Shown: one piece after another, positions 10,801 through 17,884 of the stretch
Layout of the letters: each line of letters begins with the position of its first letter
How positions within the stretch are numbered: position 1 is the stretch's first letter
Assembly: GCA_022072405.1 (NCBI GenBank)
Contig: JAJVHX010000021.1
Coordinates: 1-64,000, forward strand
Reading direction: 5' to 3'
DNA from: Phycisphaerae bacterium
GTDB lineage: Bacteria > Planctomycetota > Phycisphaerae > UBA1845 > CAIVHJ01
Length of the DNA stretch: 64,000 bases
The notes under the pieces: model-generated
The model's database searches: none
Seen by the model: only the letters and a program-made list of their open reading frames with translations
Told to the model about the DNA's origin: nothing
Position numbers and translations under genes: made by a program

Positions 10801-12187
10801 TGCGGTGCAACGCAACATCCCTTTGCGCCTTCTGGTCTGCGCTCCCACTTACAACGCCCTTGATAACGTATTGTTGGAATCTGTCGCAGCCATCGGTCAG
10901 ATGGTTCAGCATCCCGATCTGCGGTGCGTGCGCATCCGTTCCAGTTACCGGCCAATCGATCAGAACGTTCCCGCCGGTCTCGATCTGGAACTGAGCAAAT
11001 GGAATCCCTCTATTGCGGTGCAGCAGCTAAAGCAGCGTCTGCAAAACAACAGGGGCATCACGGTGGTGGGGGCTACTCCGGAGCAGACACACAACCTTTT
11101 GGTGACTGGAAACGCCGCCGCACGTCAGGAATTCTTCGACTGCATCATTCTCGATGAAGCGTCGCAAGTGGATGTTGCCCATTCGATCCTTCCGTTTGCG
11201 TCTCTGGCAGCAGATGGAGTCGTTGTGGTCGCGGGCGATCCAAAGCAATTGCCACCAATTCACCAAGCGAAAGCGCCAGTCGGTCTCGAAGCGATGGTTG
11301 GCTCGGTCTACAGCTTTTTTGAACAGCTCCACCAAGTTCAGCCCGCCATCCTGGAAGAGAATTACCGGTCCAGTCGCGTAATCGTTGAGCTCGCCCATGA
11401 GGCCGGTTACGACAGGGCTCTGACAAGTTCCTCGCCAGACATGCGAATCGATATAGTCACGCCATTCCCGACTGTGGCGACGCCCACTGGATGGCCGCAG
11501 TCTCTATTCTGGACACCGGAGTGGTCATCCCTGCTTGATCCGGATGCTCCGGTCAGTTGTTTTGTGTATCCCGAGGGCCGAAGCAGCCAATGGAATCCTT
11601 TTGAAGCTGATTCGGTGGCAGCCCTGGCCTTGCTGCTGTATGGCCGCCTCGGCAACCAGCTCCTAAATGAAAGAGACCCAGCATCCGGTGCCGTGATAGC
11701 CGCTCCGCATACCCCATACACGATGGATGAGTTCTGGCGCAGTGGGATTGGCATCGTCACCCCACATCGGGCTCAACAGGCATTGATCGTCGCGAGGCTC
11801 CAGCAGGTGTTCGGGCCATTAGGTGCTTCGAATCAACTTATCCGGGACGCTGTGGATACGGTCGAGCGGTTCCAAGGGCAGCAGCGTGATGTGATCATCG
11901 CCTCCTTTGCCCTGGGTGACCAGGATGCCATTCAGGATGAGGACGAATTCCTGATGAGCCTCAATCGGTTCAATGTGATGACTTCCCGCGCCAGAGCAAA
12001 GCTGATCACCCTGGTGACGCAAGAGGTAGTGAACCATCTCTCCGGCGAACTGGACATCCTCCGTCAGAGTCGCCTGCTGAAAGTGTATGTCGAATCGTTC
12101 TGCAATAATTCTCGGCCAATGACCTTGGGCCATATTTCGGCGAATACCGTCCTCCAGGTGGATGGGATGTTCAAGTGGAGGCAGTGA
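7898..12187 (+). CDS. 1429-aa fusion of a Cas4/RecB-like (TM0106-type) nuclease and an SF1 (Dna2/Upf1-like) helicase
   Basis: The N-terminal ~310 residues look like a PD-(D/E)xK nuclease: RPDLIEV near 142, then RVIDIKLT near 179. A cysteine cluster follows (CPWQQHPW...CKGCDYLG, about 288-306) that resembles the Fe-S segment of Cas4/TM0106 nucleases. The middle ~600 residues are unassigned. The C-terminal third is a superfamily 1 helicase: VWGPPGTGKS near 945, ILDEASQVD near 1085, GDPKQLPP, EENYRSS, and VERFQGQQRD near 1322. The start has GGAGG 10 bases upstream and lies 3 bases after the methylase stop. A nuclease plus helicase in the BREX operon suggests the effector arm that attacks unmethylated phage DNA. 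This is inference; core BREX type 3 does not include this gene. Confidence 0.75.
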   Translation: MPQVGKEALSQFIRTECLRLLRLNLSPDAQAFQQERTAAGMPPVQPPRPGLEYLAQAGEEWQAEKIADLSDTFGTAVVIGDRYTNQAGQERFREIELVNHLNTAPQGSFLVESQFDVGPAFESALGIAGYRQNYALNYSRLRPDLIEVLPPTSNIDRYVTPAGAVLWLAADDHRMKLRVIDIKLTAEPSPSYFAEVTFYSMALAGWLVDHGLDNRYVVVPDAAIWPGSHDASCLVRTCREIEDQGGTPTYVQMWDAMQEDLEAVPFEVFVGRVKHFFMADLPRAFACPWQQHPWHVDNRCKGCDYLGYPWIDRNGQPTAHALHCMPTAQQTDHLSRVAFISRGASAALTDQGVSDVSALAQLQPTSTAFNAHYSLRATRHVVAGRAASLQAQQSAIPPQSGTSGVMPKYADLHIYLSVDFDLGSAITFSLGVKGFWVEPQPFGYVGQRATHGYGPHTHVIDQKDLPVERRELLAFLNNINAILTDARNRNAGTTVQFYIWDSVQYKHLTRIIGRHLQAILADQTIQHLAWLFPPEELLPNAAMETRRSPITIVREVVRTLLAAPIPHYYTLFHTARVYHQASLPQQVAAFSVHPLFEDTLSDQIPSERAHEIWARVTRPRLWSDQLVTLRETVTKQLGALEAITRRLEEDLRPTLQQIAPEIRIEPPQRQSGISFDGQLWYGFARLNAALGELEVHQIRAMPPEEREARYRSARLTRRLTGAAEAAALAQLGIAALPRMRVYEMRPESREVKAREGDFGFALAPENMPGFLDRSLQVVTQGTPLEPPNGSGWRTYMETATGVRIVGIDRDAGLIAVLPNNRYPTMLDDLEQQGLADFSQDVVLDPVWVDTFTKKLRETLHAIGNPPNARNNALVRRAVGLTTRRSGRQTPGSPAADLLWSGSTLANTAVVRNLLGIRQHLEQNGISLNQSQWAAWEASLSHRLQTVWGPPGTGKSRTLRAVVVGAVVDAVQRNIPLRLLVCAPTYNALDNVLLESVAAIGQMVQHPDLRCVRIRSSYRPIDQNVPAGLDLELSKWNPSIAVQQLKQRLQNNRGITVVGATPEQTHNLLVTGNAAARQEFFDCIILDEASQVDVAHSILPFASLAADGVVVVAGDPKQLPPIHQAKAPVGLEAMVGSVYSFFEQLHQVQPAILEENYRSSRVIVELAHEAGYDRALTSSSPDMRIDIVTPFPTVATPTGWPQSLFWTPEWSSLLDPDAPVSCFVYPEGRSSQWNPFEADSVAALALLLYGRLGNQLLNERDPASGAVIAAPHTPYTMDEFWRSGIGIVTPHRAQQALIVARLQQVFGPLGASNQLIRDAVDTVERFQGQQRDVIIASFALGDQDAIQDEDEFLMSLNRFNVMTSRARAKLITLVTQEVVNHLSGELDILRQSRLLKVYVESFCNNSRPMTLGHISANTVLQVDGMFKWRQ

Positions 12188-12189
12188 GA

Positions 12190-12315
12190 ATGGTGCCTTC
12201 AAGGCTCCTTGAGTTTGACAATACCCGTAAGCCAGGGCGGAGTCATATTTCCCTGTCATCTGCGGCATCCTGGTCCGGAGTGCAAGAGCCGATGGATTTC
12301 CGGAGGTGGCAATGA
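12190..12315 (+). CDS. Possible 41-aa coupled small protein
   Basis: An ATG three bases after the helicase stop opens a 41-codon frame. Its TGA (12313-12315) overlaps the ATG of the HNH gene as ATGA. GGAGG lies 7-8 bases upstream of the start. This spacing and overlap match the other joints of the operon, which is the main reason to take it seriously. The peptide (MVPSRLLEFDNTRKPG at its start) shows no known motif or membrane segment. It could equally be a leader that couples HNH translation. Confidence 0.45.
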   Translation: MVPSRLLEFDNTRKPGRSHISLSSAASWSGVQEPMDFRRWQ

Positions 12316-13178
12316 GTTTCTCAAAAGAAGTCGTTGATGCGGCGCTCGTTGCCTCGGGACGCTGCTGTTGCATCTGCCACAAGTTCTGTGGCGTCAGGAT
12401 CGAGACGCATCACATTCGGCCTGTATCCAAGGGGGGAGACGACAGCTTCGAGAACTGCATTCCCCTCTGTTTTGATTGCCACGCGGAAGTTGAGCATTAC
12501 AACGATCAGCATCCAAGAGGACGTAAGTTTTCCGAGAGCGAGCTCCGGAAGCATCGTGACACATGGTTCTCGAAAGTCGAAGAGATGAATACGCTCACGC
12601 CGCTTCCCAGCGATTCGCCCCAGGTCATTCAGGCGGTTTCAGGAAAGGGCAACATGGTTGCCGGACGGGACTTGAACATCCGCACCGAACGAGTGGTTCG
12701 CAAGGCGGTTGTCCAGACCGATCCGGGCGGCAAGCACATTTCAAACACGGTGGCTCGCAAAATCCAGGACCTGGTGAAGGATTATATCGATATCCACACG
12801 ACGGCGGGCAAAGACACACAGCGAGCCGCGCAACGGATTTGGAGCAGCTTGAAAAACGAATTCAACGTGACCAGCTACAAGGAGATTCCCGCCCAGGATT
12901 CCGACCGCGCAATTCAATGGCTTCAGGCTCAGGTCGCGATGGCAAGACCCAAAATCCGCAGGAAAGCCCCTGATAAATGGAAGGAGAGTCTCTACAAGCC
13001 GATCTACGCACGAGCGGGAGAGCTTGGGATTTCCAAAGACGACCTCTATCTGCTGGCGCAAGAACGATTGGCCCTCAAGAAACCGATCCGATCCCTGAAG
13101 GAACTGACGCAGCGCGATCTTCAGCGGCTTCACCATGTTATGATCTATGAAGTCAAGAAGTCCGGGAGCAAGCCATGA
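12312..13178 (+). CDS. HNH endonuclease-like protein with ORF6C-like helical region
   Basis: 288-aa protein. Residues 16-62 hold an HNH motif with structural zinc: CCCICHKFC, then ETHHIRPVSKGG, then NCIPLCFDCH. Near residue 110 is a GNMVAGRDLNI element, a short motif often seen in phage-linked regulators. The remainder resembles ORF6C-like helical domains of phage antirepressors, but this is weak. The ATG at 12312 has GGAGG 5 bases upstream. It is the last gene of the BREX-like operon, so it may be a second nuclease effector or accessory restriction factor. BREX itself does not require an HNH protein, so this is either an add-on or part of a variant system. Confidence 0.75.
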   Translation: MSFSKEVVDAALVASGRCCCICHKFCGVRIETHHIRPVSKGGDDSFENCIPLCFDCHAEVEHYNDQHPRGRKFSESELRKHRDTWFSKVEEMNTLTPLPSDSPQVIQAVSGKGNMVAGRDLNIRTERVVRKAVVQTDPGGKHISNTVARKIQDLVKDYIDIHTTAGKDTQRAAQRIWSSLKNEFNVTSYKEIPAQDSDRAIQWLQAQVAMARPKIRRKAPDKWKESLYKPIYARAGELGISKDDLYLLAQERLALKKPIRSLKELTQRDLQRLHHVMIYEVKKSGSKP

Positions 13179-13325
13179 AATCTGGTGGTTGTCAGGCAGA
13201 GGGATGAAATCCGGGTCAACACCGCTTCCGGTCTGCCGGAACAGCGTGCTCTTTGATAACTCGTTGAATGATAAGCGCTTTCGGATTGACATCCGGATGG
13301 AGAACGGTTATGAAGAGGGTTGCAC

Positions 13326-13615
13326 ACGGGGAGATTTTTAATCCACCGCGAAATCCGGTGGCTTGGGGGTTAACGGGTCACTGGTTAACACCGCTCAAAA
13401 TACCTCCCCGCAACTATTTTCCTTCTGGTGATTTACAAAACCACCTGCCCGGGTAGCGCTCTCGGTTCTGAAGAATATTTTCGCGCGCTCAAACGTAACC
13501 CCAGGGGTTCGGTTCGCACCATCGCCCAAAACTCTCAAACTCTCTGACTCTCACAGTTAACACCCCGAACTGGTTAACACGGGGTAACGTTCGCACCTTG
13601 AATACAACGCGAACC
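13326..13615. repeat. Intergenic module A, copy 1
   Basis: 290 bases that recur at 60888-61177 with the same length and roughly 95 percent identity by eye. The module is rich in GTTAAC words (GGTTAACAC twice), has octamer-like CTCAAACT units near 13525-13552, and ends in the GTTCG...CGAAC motif. I see no open reading frame conserved between copies. It lies just after the defence operon. The preceding stretch 13179-13325 has no gene I can support. It contains shorter echoes of the same words (AAATCCGG, GTCAACACCG), so it may be a decayed copy. The 69 bases after the module (13616-13684) are not repeated. Confidence 0.85.
13589..13614. promoter_or_regulatory. 26-bp GTTCG...CGAAC motif, copy 1
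   Basis: GTTCGCACC, then TTGAATACAACG, then CGAAC: 5-bp inverted arms around a conserved core. Related copies lie at 13786, 61151 and 63381. It could be an operator or a recombinase crossover site. No function is shown by the sequence itself. Confidence 0.55.
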
Positions 13616-13785
13616 GCCAAGATGCTTTTCATATCTGATGGTCAGCGCAAGATCACTCACTTCGCAGGGCTGGCGCGATAAAAAGCTTTGAAAATAAACG
13701 ACCATTTTCTTTCAAAGGCTTTTTAGAATTGCAAGTCTGCTTTCAAAGCGGAATGGGGCTTGGGGTGTAAACCGTTTGGAAAATT

Positions 13786-13811
13786 ATTCGCACCCCGAAT
13801 ACAACACGAAC
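13786..13811. promoter_or_regulatory. 26-bp motif, copy 2 (ATTCG...CGAAC)
   Basis: ATTCGCACCCCGAATACAAC followed by ACGAAC. It shares the core of the motif that ends module A and lies about 115 bases upstream of the 76-aa gene of the recombinase operon. Its place upstream of an operon fits an operator or promoter-proximal site. Confidence 0.5.
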
Positions 13812-13902
13812 CGCTTTTGCATATATTATGGGTATAGACTGCCGGACGATCGACTGAGCGCTAAGCGCAGGTCGGCGTGGGCTCTTTTGGGAGAACCACG
13901 CC

Positions 13903-14133
13903 ATGCGACCCGCGCCGGACGATCCCATTCTTCTGACTTCCCACCTGCGATTACTCGAACTGACCGATATTCTGGCCTGCGGGATCGCCCGTTTACGCAA
14001 ATGTCCCACAGTTCTCGCCGAAAGTGGGCCAATTTCGGCAAAATCCTTCCCATCCGGCCTTGATGTGGGCGAGCCCAGTCGCCCTGATGGTCGGGTGTGT
14101 CAACCAGAGAGGAGGATTTTGCATGCCCGTTGA
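13903..14133 (+). CDS. 76-aa conserved protein, first gene of the DUF2924-recombinase unit
   Basis: Starts MRPAPDDPILLTSHLRLLEL. The second module copy (63499) encodes the same length with about 80 percent identity, and the differences are largely conservative. That supports real coding. GGGAG precedes the ATG. Its TGA lies inside the start of the DUF2924 gene (11-base overlap), so it is translated together with DUF2924 and the recombinase. No catalytic motif or membrane segment is visible. I do not recognise the family. It may be a small regulator or accessory factor of the recombinase. Confidence 0.65.
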   Translation: MRPAPDDPILLTSHLRLLELTDILACGIARLRKCPTVLAESGPISAKSFPSGLDVGEPSRPDGRVCQPERRILHAR

Positions 14134-14629
14134 TATTGAGGCAGAGATGAACTCCCTGAGTAATCTGACGGTCATGCGACTGCGAGAGCGCTATGCCGAG
14201 GTCTTCGGTGAGCCGACGCGGTCATTCAATAAGCAGCATTTGATCAAACGAATCGCCTGGCGACTGCAGGCTATTCGTGAGGGCGATCTCTCTGAGCGGG
14301 CACGGCAACGCGCGCGTGAGCTGGCTAATGACGCGGATCTGCGTATTAGACCGCCCGCCAAGGTGATGGATTCGGATCAGAGTGGTGGAGTGACCACATC
14401 GCCGTTCCGGGTCAAACCCGACGATCGCCTTCCCATGGCGGGTACGCTTCTGAAACGCGTATACAAAGGTCAAATGATCTACGTTCGCGTTTTGCCCCAG
14501 GGCTTTGAATTTAATGGAGAGGTTTACCGCTCATTATCGGCTATTGCTCATAAGATTACGGGTTCACATTGGAATGGTTACCGCTTCTTCCAATTACCAA
14601 AATCCCGTAAGGAGACGGTTATCCAATGA
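14123..14629 (+). CDS. DUF2924 protein
   Basis: 168-aa basic protein. The N-terminal half carries LRERYAEVFGEPTRSFNKQH and IKRIAWRLQA. The C-terminal half has GTLLKRVYKGQMIYVRVLP, FNGEVYRSLSAIAHKITG and HWNGYRFF, which are hallmarks of DUF2924. Proteins of this family are regularly encoded just before large serine recombinases in planctomycetes and alphaproteobacteria. DNA binding is often supposed but unproven. GAGAGGAGG 7 bases before the ATG fixes the start. The stop overlaps the recombinase start as ATGA. It probably acts with the recombinase, perhaps as a directionality or accessory factor. Confidence 0.85.
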   Translation: MPVDIEAEMNSLSNLTVMRLRERYAEVFGEPTRSFNKQHLIKRIAWRLQAIREGDLSERARQRARELANDADLRIRPPAKVMDSDQSGGVTTSPFRVKPDDRLPMAGTLLKRVYKGQMIYVRVLPQGFEFNGEVYRSLSAIAHKITGSHWNGYRFFQLPKSRKETVIQ

Positions 14630-15993
14630 GTCGTAATGGAAACGGAAATGGCCAAGCTCGAACAGGTCAGCCCATTCGCTGTGCCATTTACACGCGTAAG
14701 AGCACAGAGGAGGGGTTGGAGCAGGAGTTTAACTCACTGGATGCCCAGCGCGAAGCAGCCGAGGCTTATATCGCCAGCCAGCTCCATGAGGGTTGGGTCT
14801 GCCTGCCGGATCATTATGACGACGGTGGGTTTACAGGTGCGAACATGGAGCGCCCAGCATTGCAACGCCTGTTCGATAACATCCAGGCAGCGCAGATCGA
14901 CTGCGTGGTGGTGTACAAGGTCGATCGTTTGAGTCGATCGCTGATGGATTTTGCCCGGATGATGGAAATCTTCGAGAAGCATCGGGTTTCCTTTGTATCA
15001 GTCACCCAGCAATTTAATACCACTCATTCCATGGGCCGGTTGACGCTCAACATTCTGCTGTCATTTGCCCAGTTTGAACGGGAGATCATCTCCGAACGCA
15101 CCCGGGATAAAATTGCGGCTGCACGCCGCAAAGGTAAATGGTCCGGCGGGATGCCAGTCTTGGGCTATGATGTTGATCCGCATAACCTGAAATTAGTGGT
15201 GAACGATGCCGAGGCTGAGCGGGTTCGGGAGATCTTCAATCTGTACGTCGAAAAACAGTCACTGATTCAAACCGCCAAACTGTTGAACGAGCGCGGCTGG
15301 ACTACGAAGCACTGGACGACCCGCAAAGGAACGACTCGCGGCGGCCAGCCATTTGATAAACAGATCCTCCATCGATTGCTGACCAACGTGACTTACCTGG
15401 GCCAGGTGCGCTACAAGGATGAGATCCACAAGGGCGAGCACGAGGCCATTGTCGATGAACCGATCTGGCAAAGTGTGCAGCGGATGGTGCAAAGCAATGG
15501 TCGAACCGGCGGAATGCATCTTCACAACAAGTATGGTGCACTACTCAAAGGACTGGTCTATTGCAAACCGTGTGAGTCCATGATGGGCCATTCCTATACC
15601 GTGAAGAAAGGCCACCGCTGCTATCGATATTACGTCTGTTACACGGCCCAGAAGCGCGGTTGGCATGCTTGTCCCTCGAAATCGCTGCCCGCCGAGGAGA
15701 TCGAGCGGTTTGTCGTCGAGCAGATCCGCACGATCGGCAGAGAGCCGCAGGTCCGGGCCATGACCCTGGAGCAGGTCCGCGAGCAACAACCCCAGGTGAG
15801 TAAAGCAGAAGTCGATTCGGCACTGGCAACGTTTGATCCGTTATGGGACACGCTCAGCCCGCGCGAACAGTCTCGAGTTATACGATTACTGGTGAAGCGG
15901 GTGGATTACGACGGAGCGAAGGGCAAGGTCGCGGTAACGTTTCATGGGACGGGAGGCTGGAGACCGGAGGTCGGAGGAAAAGATCACCCATGA
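14626..15993 (+). CDS. Large serine recombinase (resolvase/invertase family) with zinc ribbon
   Basis: 455 aa. The N-terminal resolvase domain begins AIYTRKSTEEGLEQEFNSLD and contains the nucleophilic serine and following glutamates; VVYKVDRLSRS and SERTRDKIAAARRKGKW continue it. A recombinase domain follows. A zinc ribbon (GLVYCKPCESMMGHS ... YYVCYTAQ ... ACPSKSLP) lies near 310-360. The C-terminus is shorter than in phage integrases such as phiC31 (about 600 aa) and lacks an obvious long coiled coil. Expected to integrate, excise or invert DNA. The second DUF2924 copy at the right edge implies another recombinase just outside the window. Its last codons and the next gene's first codons lie inside an inverted heptamer array. 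Confidence 0.9.
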   Translation: MSRNGNGNGQARTGQPIRCAIYTRKSTEEGLEQEFNSLDAQREAAEAYIASQLHEGWVCLPDHYDDGGFTGANMERPALQRLFDNIQAAQIDCVVVYKVDRLSRSLMDFARMMEIFEKHRVSFVSVTQQFNTTHSMGRLTLNILLSFAQFEREIISERTRDKIAAARRKGKWSGGMPVLGYDVDPHNLKLVVNDAEAERVREIFNLYVEKQSLIQTAKLLNERGWTTKHWTTRKGTTRGGQPFDKQILHRLLTNVTYLGQVRYKDEIHKGEHEAIVDEPIWQSVQRMVQSNGRTGGMHLHNKYGALLKGLVYCKPCESMMGHSYTVKKGHRCYRYYVCYTAQKRGWHACPSKSLPAEEIERFVVEQIRTIGREPQVRAMTLEQVREQQPQVSKAEVDSALATFDPLWDTLSPREQSRVIRLLVKRVDYDGAKGKVAVTFHGTGGWRPEVGGKDHP

Positions 15994-16040
15994 ATCCTTC
16001 TCTCCATTCCAACCAGCTGTCTCCAGCCTCCAGCCTACAG
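15950..16040. repeat. Inverted heptamer arrays spanning the recombinase/HTH gene joint
   Basis: Four heptads of the CyGGAGr type (15950-15977) and about three to four of the complementary yCTCCAG type (16013-16040) flank 35 bases. The spacer holds the recombinase stop and the next ATG. GGCTGGAGAC and GTCTCCAGCC are perfect 10-bp complements. The RNA could form a hairpin with the start codon in its loop. Confidence 0.7.
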
Positions 16041-16460
16041 TCTTCTTTGACGGTTGAATTCAAAGTCCATTTCGGTCGTGGTGCGGCCGGGAAGCGTGAG
16101 GTGCGACTGGGCGACGCGCCGCCTCGACCCGATTTGCCGGTTGGTAATGTACCGCGCATTACTCGGCTGATGGCCCTGGCGATTCACTGCAATGAATTGA
16201 TTCGTCGCGGCGAGGTGGCTGATTATGCCGACCTGGCGAGATTGAGCCACGTCACCCGGGCGCGAATGACCCAGATCATGAACCTACTCAATCTGGCGCC
16301 GGATATTCAGGAGGAAATCCTCTTCCTGCCCCGCACGACCAGCGGCTCCGATCCCATCCGCGAGCGTGAAGTCCGGCCGATGGCTGTTATTTCTAACTGG
16401 AGTCAGCAGCGGAAGTTGTGGCGACAACTCTTGGCCCAACCACCTATGCCGGCCACGTGA
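15990..16460 (+). CDS. Small HTH (ParB/KorB-like) protein downstream of the recombinase
   Basis: 156 aa; the ATG overlaps the recombinase stop as ATGA. Residues 55-110 (IPRLMALA-like helix, then VADYADLARLSHVTRARMTQI and MNLLNLAPDIQEEILFLP) read as a ParB-type helix-turn-helix. The first ~35 residues are encoded by the heptamer array and are probably not structural. A short protein of this kind commonly follows DUF2924-recombinase pairs. A role in control or partition of the element is inferred from the fold only. Confidence 0.65.
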   Translation: MNPSLHSNQLSPASSLQSSLTVEFKVHFGRGAAGKREVRLGDAPPRPDLPVGNVPRITRLMALAIHCNELIRRGEVADYADLARLSHVTRARMTQIMNLLNLAPDIQEEILFLPRTTSGSDPIREREVRPMAVISNWSQQRKLWRQLLAQPPMPAT

Positions 16461-16526
16461 CAAATCATTCCCCCGTGGATATAATTAGGTTTTTGTACGG
16501 TATCACATTTTCAGTGAGTGGCTTCA

Positions 16527-17549
16527 ATGAATATCTCCTACACCTATGTTCAATCGTTATTCCAAGACCTGGCACCCACTCTCCGGCATACGTTGACGAT
16601 GGCCTCGAATGAGGATCTGCTGAACCGCTTTCGACGTAATTGTGGCGAGCGCCGGCGTTTTATCCCCACCGTCTGGGGTGTCCGGCTGGATGCATTTTAT
16701 TGGGATAGCTGGGACTGGTCGGTGAAGGGCAAAAAGGATTTCGATGCCTATCTTCAGGTGGCGAATTTGGCGGGGTGCTACGCCGCCGGGCGCGCCGCAA
16801 ACGAGTGGAAGAACTTTGTCCCCGGCACCATGAAGGAAGTCATGTCGACCGAGTCGCAGGTCTATTGTGCCGACTACTGGGCTTTGATGATGCACCATCT
16901 GGCCCTGACCGGACGATTGCCTTACTCGTGTGAGGTGGAATGGCATTCCGGTCACAGTGTCAATGAGCCGGAATATTGCTTCACCAGCTACATACCGATT
17001 GATCTGGCCCATGCATCGCGTGATGCCTGGACGCTGCTCGAAGAAGGTGGACCGCGCTATCAGTGGAATCAGGACCAGCGTAAAAATGTTTCGATACCAC
17101 CTGTTCCCATTCCCGTGGTGCGCTCCTCAGCGCCATTCACGTTGACTCCCGGCGCGAGCGCCCGATCAGCGAGTGTTACCCTGATGGAAGCGACCTGCGA
17201 GGTGACGCCCGCGGCGGTGCCAGCCGAAAAACCCGAGCCGGACATTTCAAAAGTCCCTACCGAATCGTCTTCTTCTGCGGAGGAGCGCGAGCGCCGGCGC
17301 CGAGAGTGGTTAGCCAAGGGAATGTTACTGGTCCGTGATCATCCCGACCGGTCCGATGCCCGAATCGCCCAGCAGCTGGGCATCGACCGTTCGACCTTGA
17401 GTCGCTGCCCGGAGTACCGAGCCGCGGCGGCGATGGCTCGTGGCCAGGCCTCCGGCCTGCCCCGGGGATTCCGAGTAACGAGTGATGAATCCAGTGGGGT
17501 GGAAGCCTATTCCCGCACGCAACATTCTGGCAACGACGAAATGGCCTGA
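16527..17549 (+). CDS. Hypothetical protein with C-terminal HTH
   Basis: 340 aa with no family I recognise. The N-terminal ~190 residues are rich in Trp and Tyr (WGVRLDAFYWDSWDW, YWALMMHHLAL) and look like a compact domain. A proline/alanine-rich linker follows (about 200-255). The C-terminus has RREWLAKGMLLVRDHPDRSD ahead of an IAQQLGIDRSTLSRCPEY helix-turn-helix. The start may be this ATG or a GTG 9 bases upstream; no strong ribosome site decides. It is transcribed with the recombinase unit after a 66-base gap, so it is probably a DNA-binding protein of the element. Confidence 0.55.
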   Translation: MNISYTYVQSLFQDLAPTLRHTLTMASNEDLLNRFRRNCGERRRFIPTVWGVRLDAFYWDSWDWSVKGKKDFDAYLQVANLAGCYAAGRAANEWKNFVPGTMKEVMSTESQVYCADYWALMMHHLALTGRLPYSCEVEWHSGHSVNEPEYCFTSYIPIDLAHASRDAWTLLEEGGPRYQWNQDQRKNVSIPPVPIPVVRSSAPFTLTPGASARSASVTLMEATCEVTPAAVPAEKPEPDISKVPTESSSSAEERERRRREWLAKGMLLVRDHPDRSDARIAQQLGIDRSTLSRCPEYRAAAAMARGQASGLPRGFRVTSDESSGVEAYSRTQHSGNDEMA

Positions 17550-17571
17550 GATTTTATTTTTCCCACGCAAC

Positions 17572-17651
17572 ACGCAACGCAACAGAATTTTCCTTAACTC
17601 ATTTACCAGCAAACCGATCCGTTTTTTGTAACGCAACGCTTCCGCAACGCG
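17572..17651. repeat. Cluster of CGCAAC words in the gap before the replication-type genes
   Basis: ACGCAAC units occur in tandem at 17575-17583 and again as ACGCAACGC and CCGCAACGC near 17630-17650. These could be iteron-like binding sites, because the operon downstream encodes a sigma-like factor and a primase. They could also be another of the micro-repeats common here. The whole gap is 143 bases and holds no gene I can support. Confidence 0.45.
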
Positions 17652-17692
17652 GCCTGTTCTTACGTGTGACCAGCACGAAAGGACGGATCGCC

Positions 17693-17884
17693 ATGACCCC
17701 ACATACCCGGGCACCTGATCGACAGCAAACCATCCAGGCCATCGCCACCTTCGCGGCCCTGATGCACGCGGTGGAAAAGCGCCAGGCGGACCTCATTCAA
17801 CAAGCTCAGGCTCAGCTTCGTCAACTGGGCGTGCAGGTTCGCTTGACCGCTTCTGCGCGGAAAGGCCGGTGCCGCCATGACTGA
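17693..17884 (+). CDS. Small hypothetical protein (63 aa)
   Basis: Starts MTPHTRAPDRQQTIQAIATF. It is helical and glutamine-rich (KRQADLIQQAQAQLRQLGVQ) and could form a coiled coil. AAAGGACGG lies upstream of the ATG. It overlaps the next gene by 8 bases, which supports it as the first gene of a new coupled set. No motif suggests a function. Confidence 0.5.
   Translation: MTPHTRAPDRQQTIQAIATFAALMHAVEKRQADLIQQAQAQLRQLGVQVRLTASARKGRCRHD

Larger units (their letters stand above)
13685..14402. repeat. Module B, copy 1 (leader, 76-aa gene and start of DUF2924)
   Basis: This stretch matches 63281-64000 (window end), so the true repeat may be longer. The match starts exactly at an inverted repeat, CTTTGAAA / TTTCAAAG (13685-13692 and 13710-13717). 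It continues through an AT-rich leader with GCATATATTATGGGTATAGACTG, the 76-aa gene and the 5' half of the DUF2924 gene. Identity is high in the leader and lower, with mostly protein-conservative changes, in the coding part. That suggests diverged paralogous modules rather than a fresh duplication. Confidence 0.85.
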
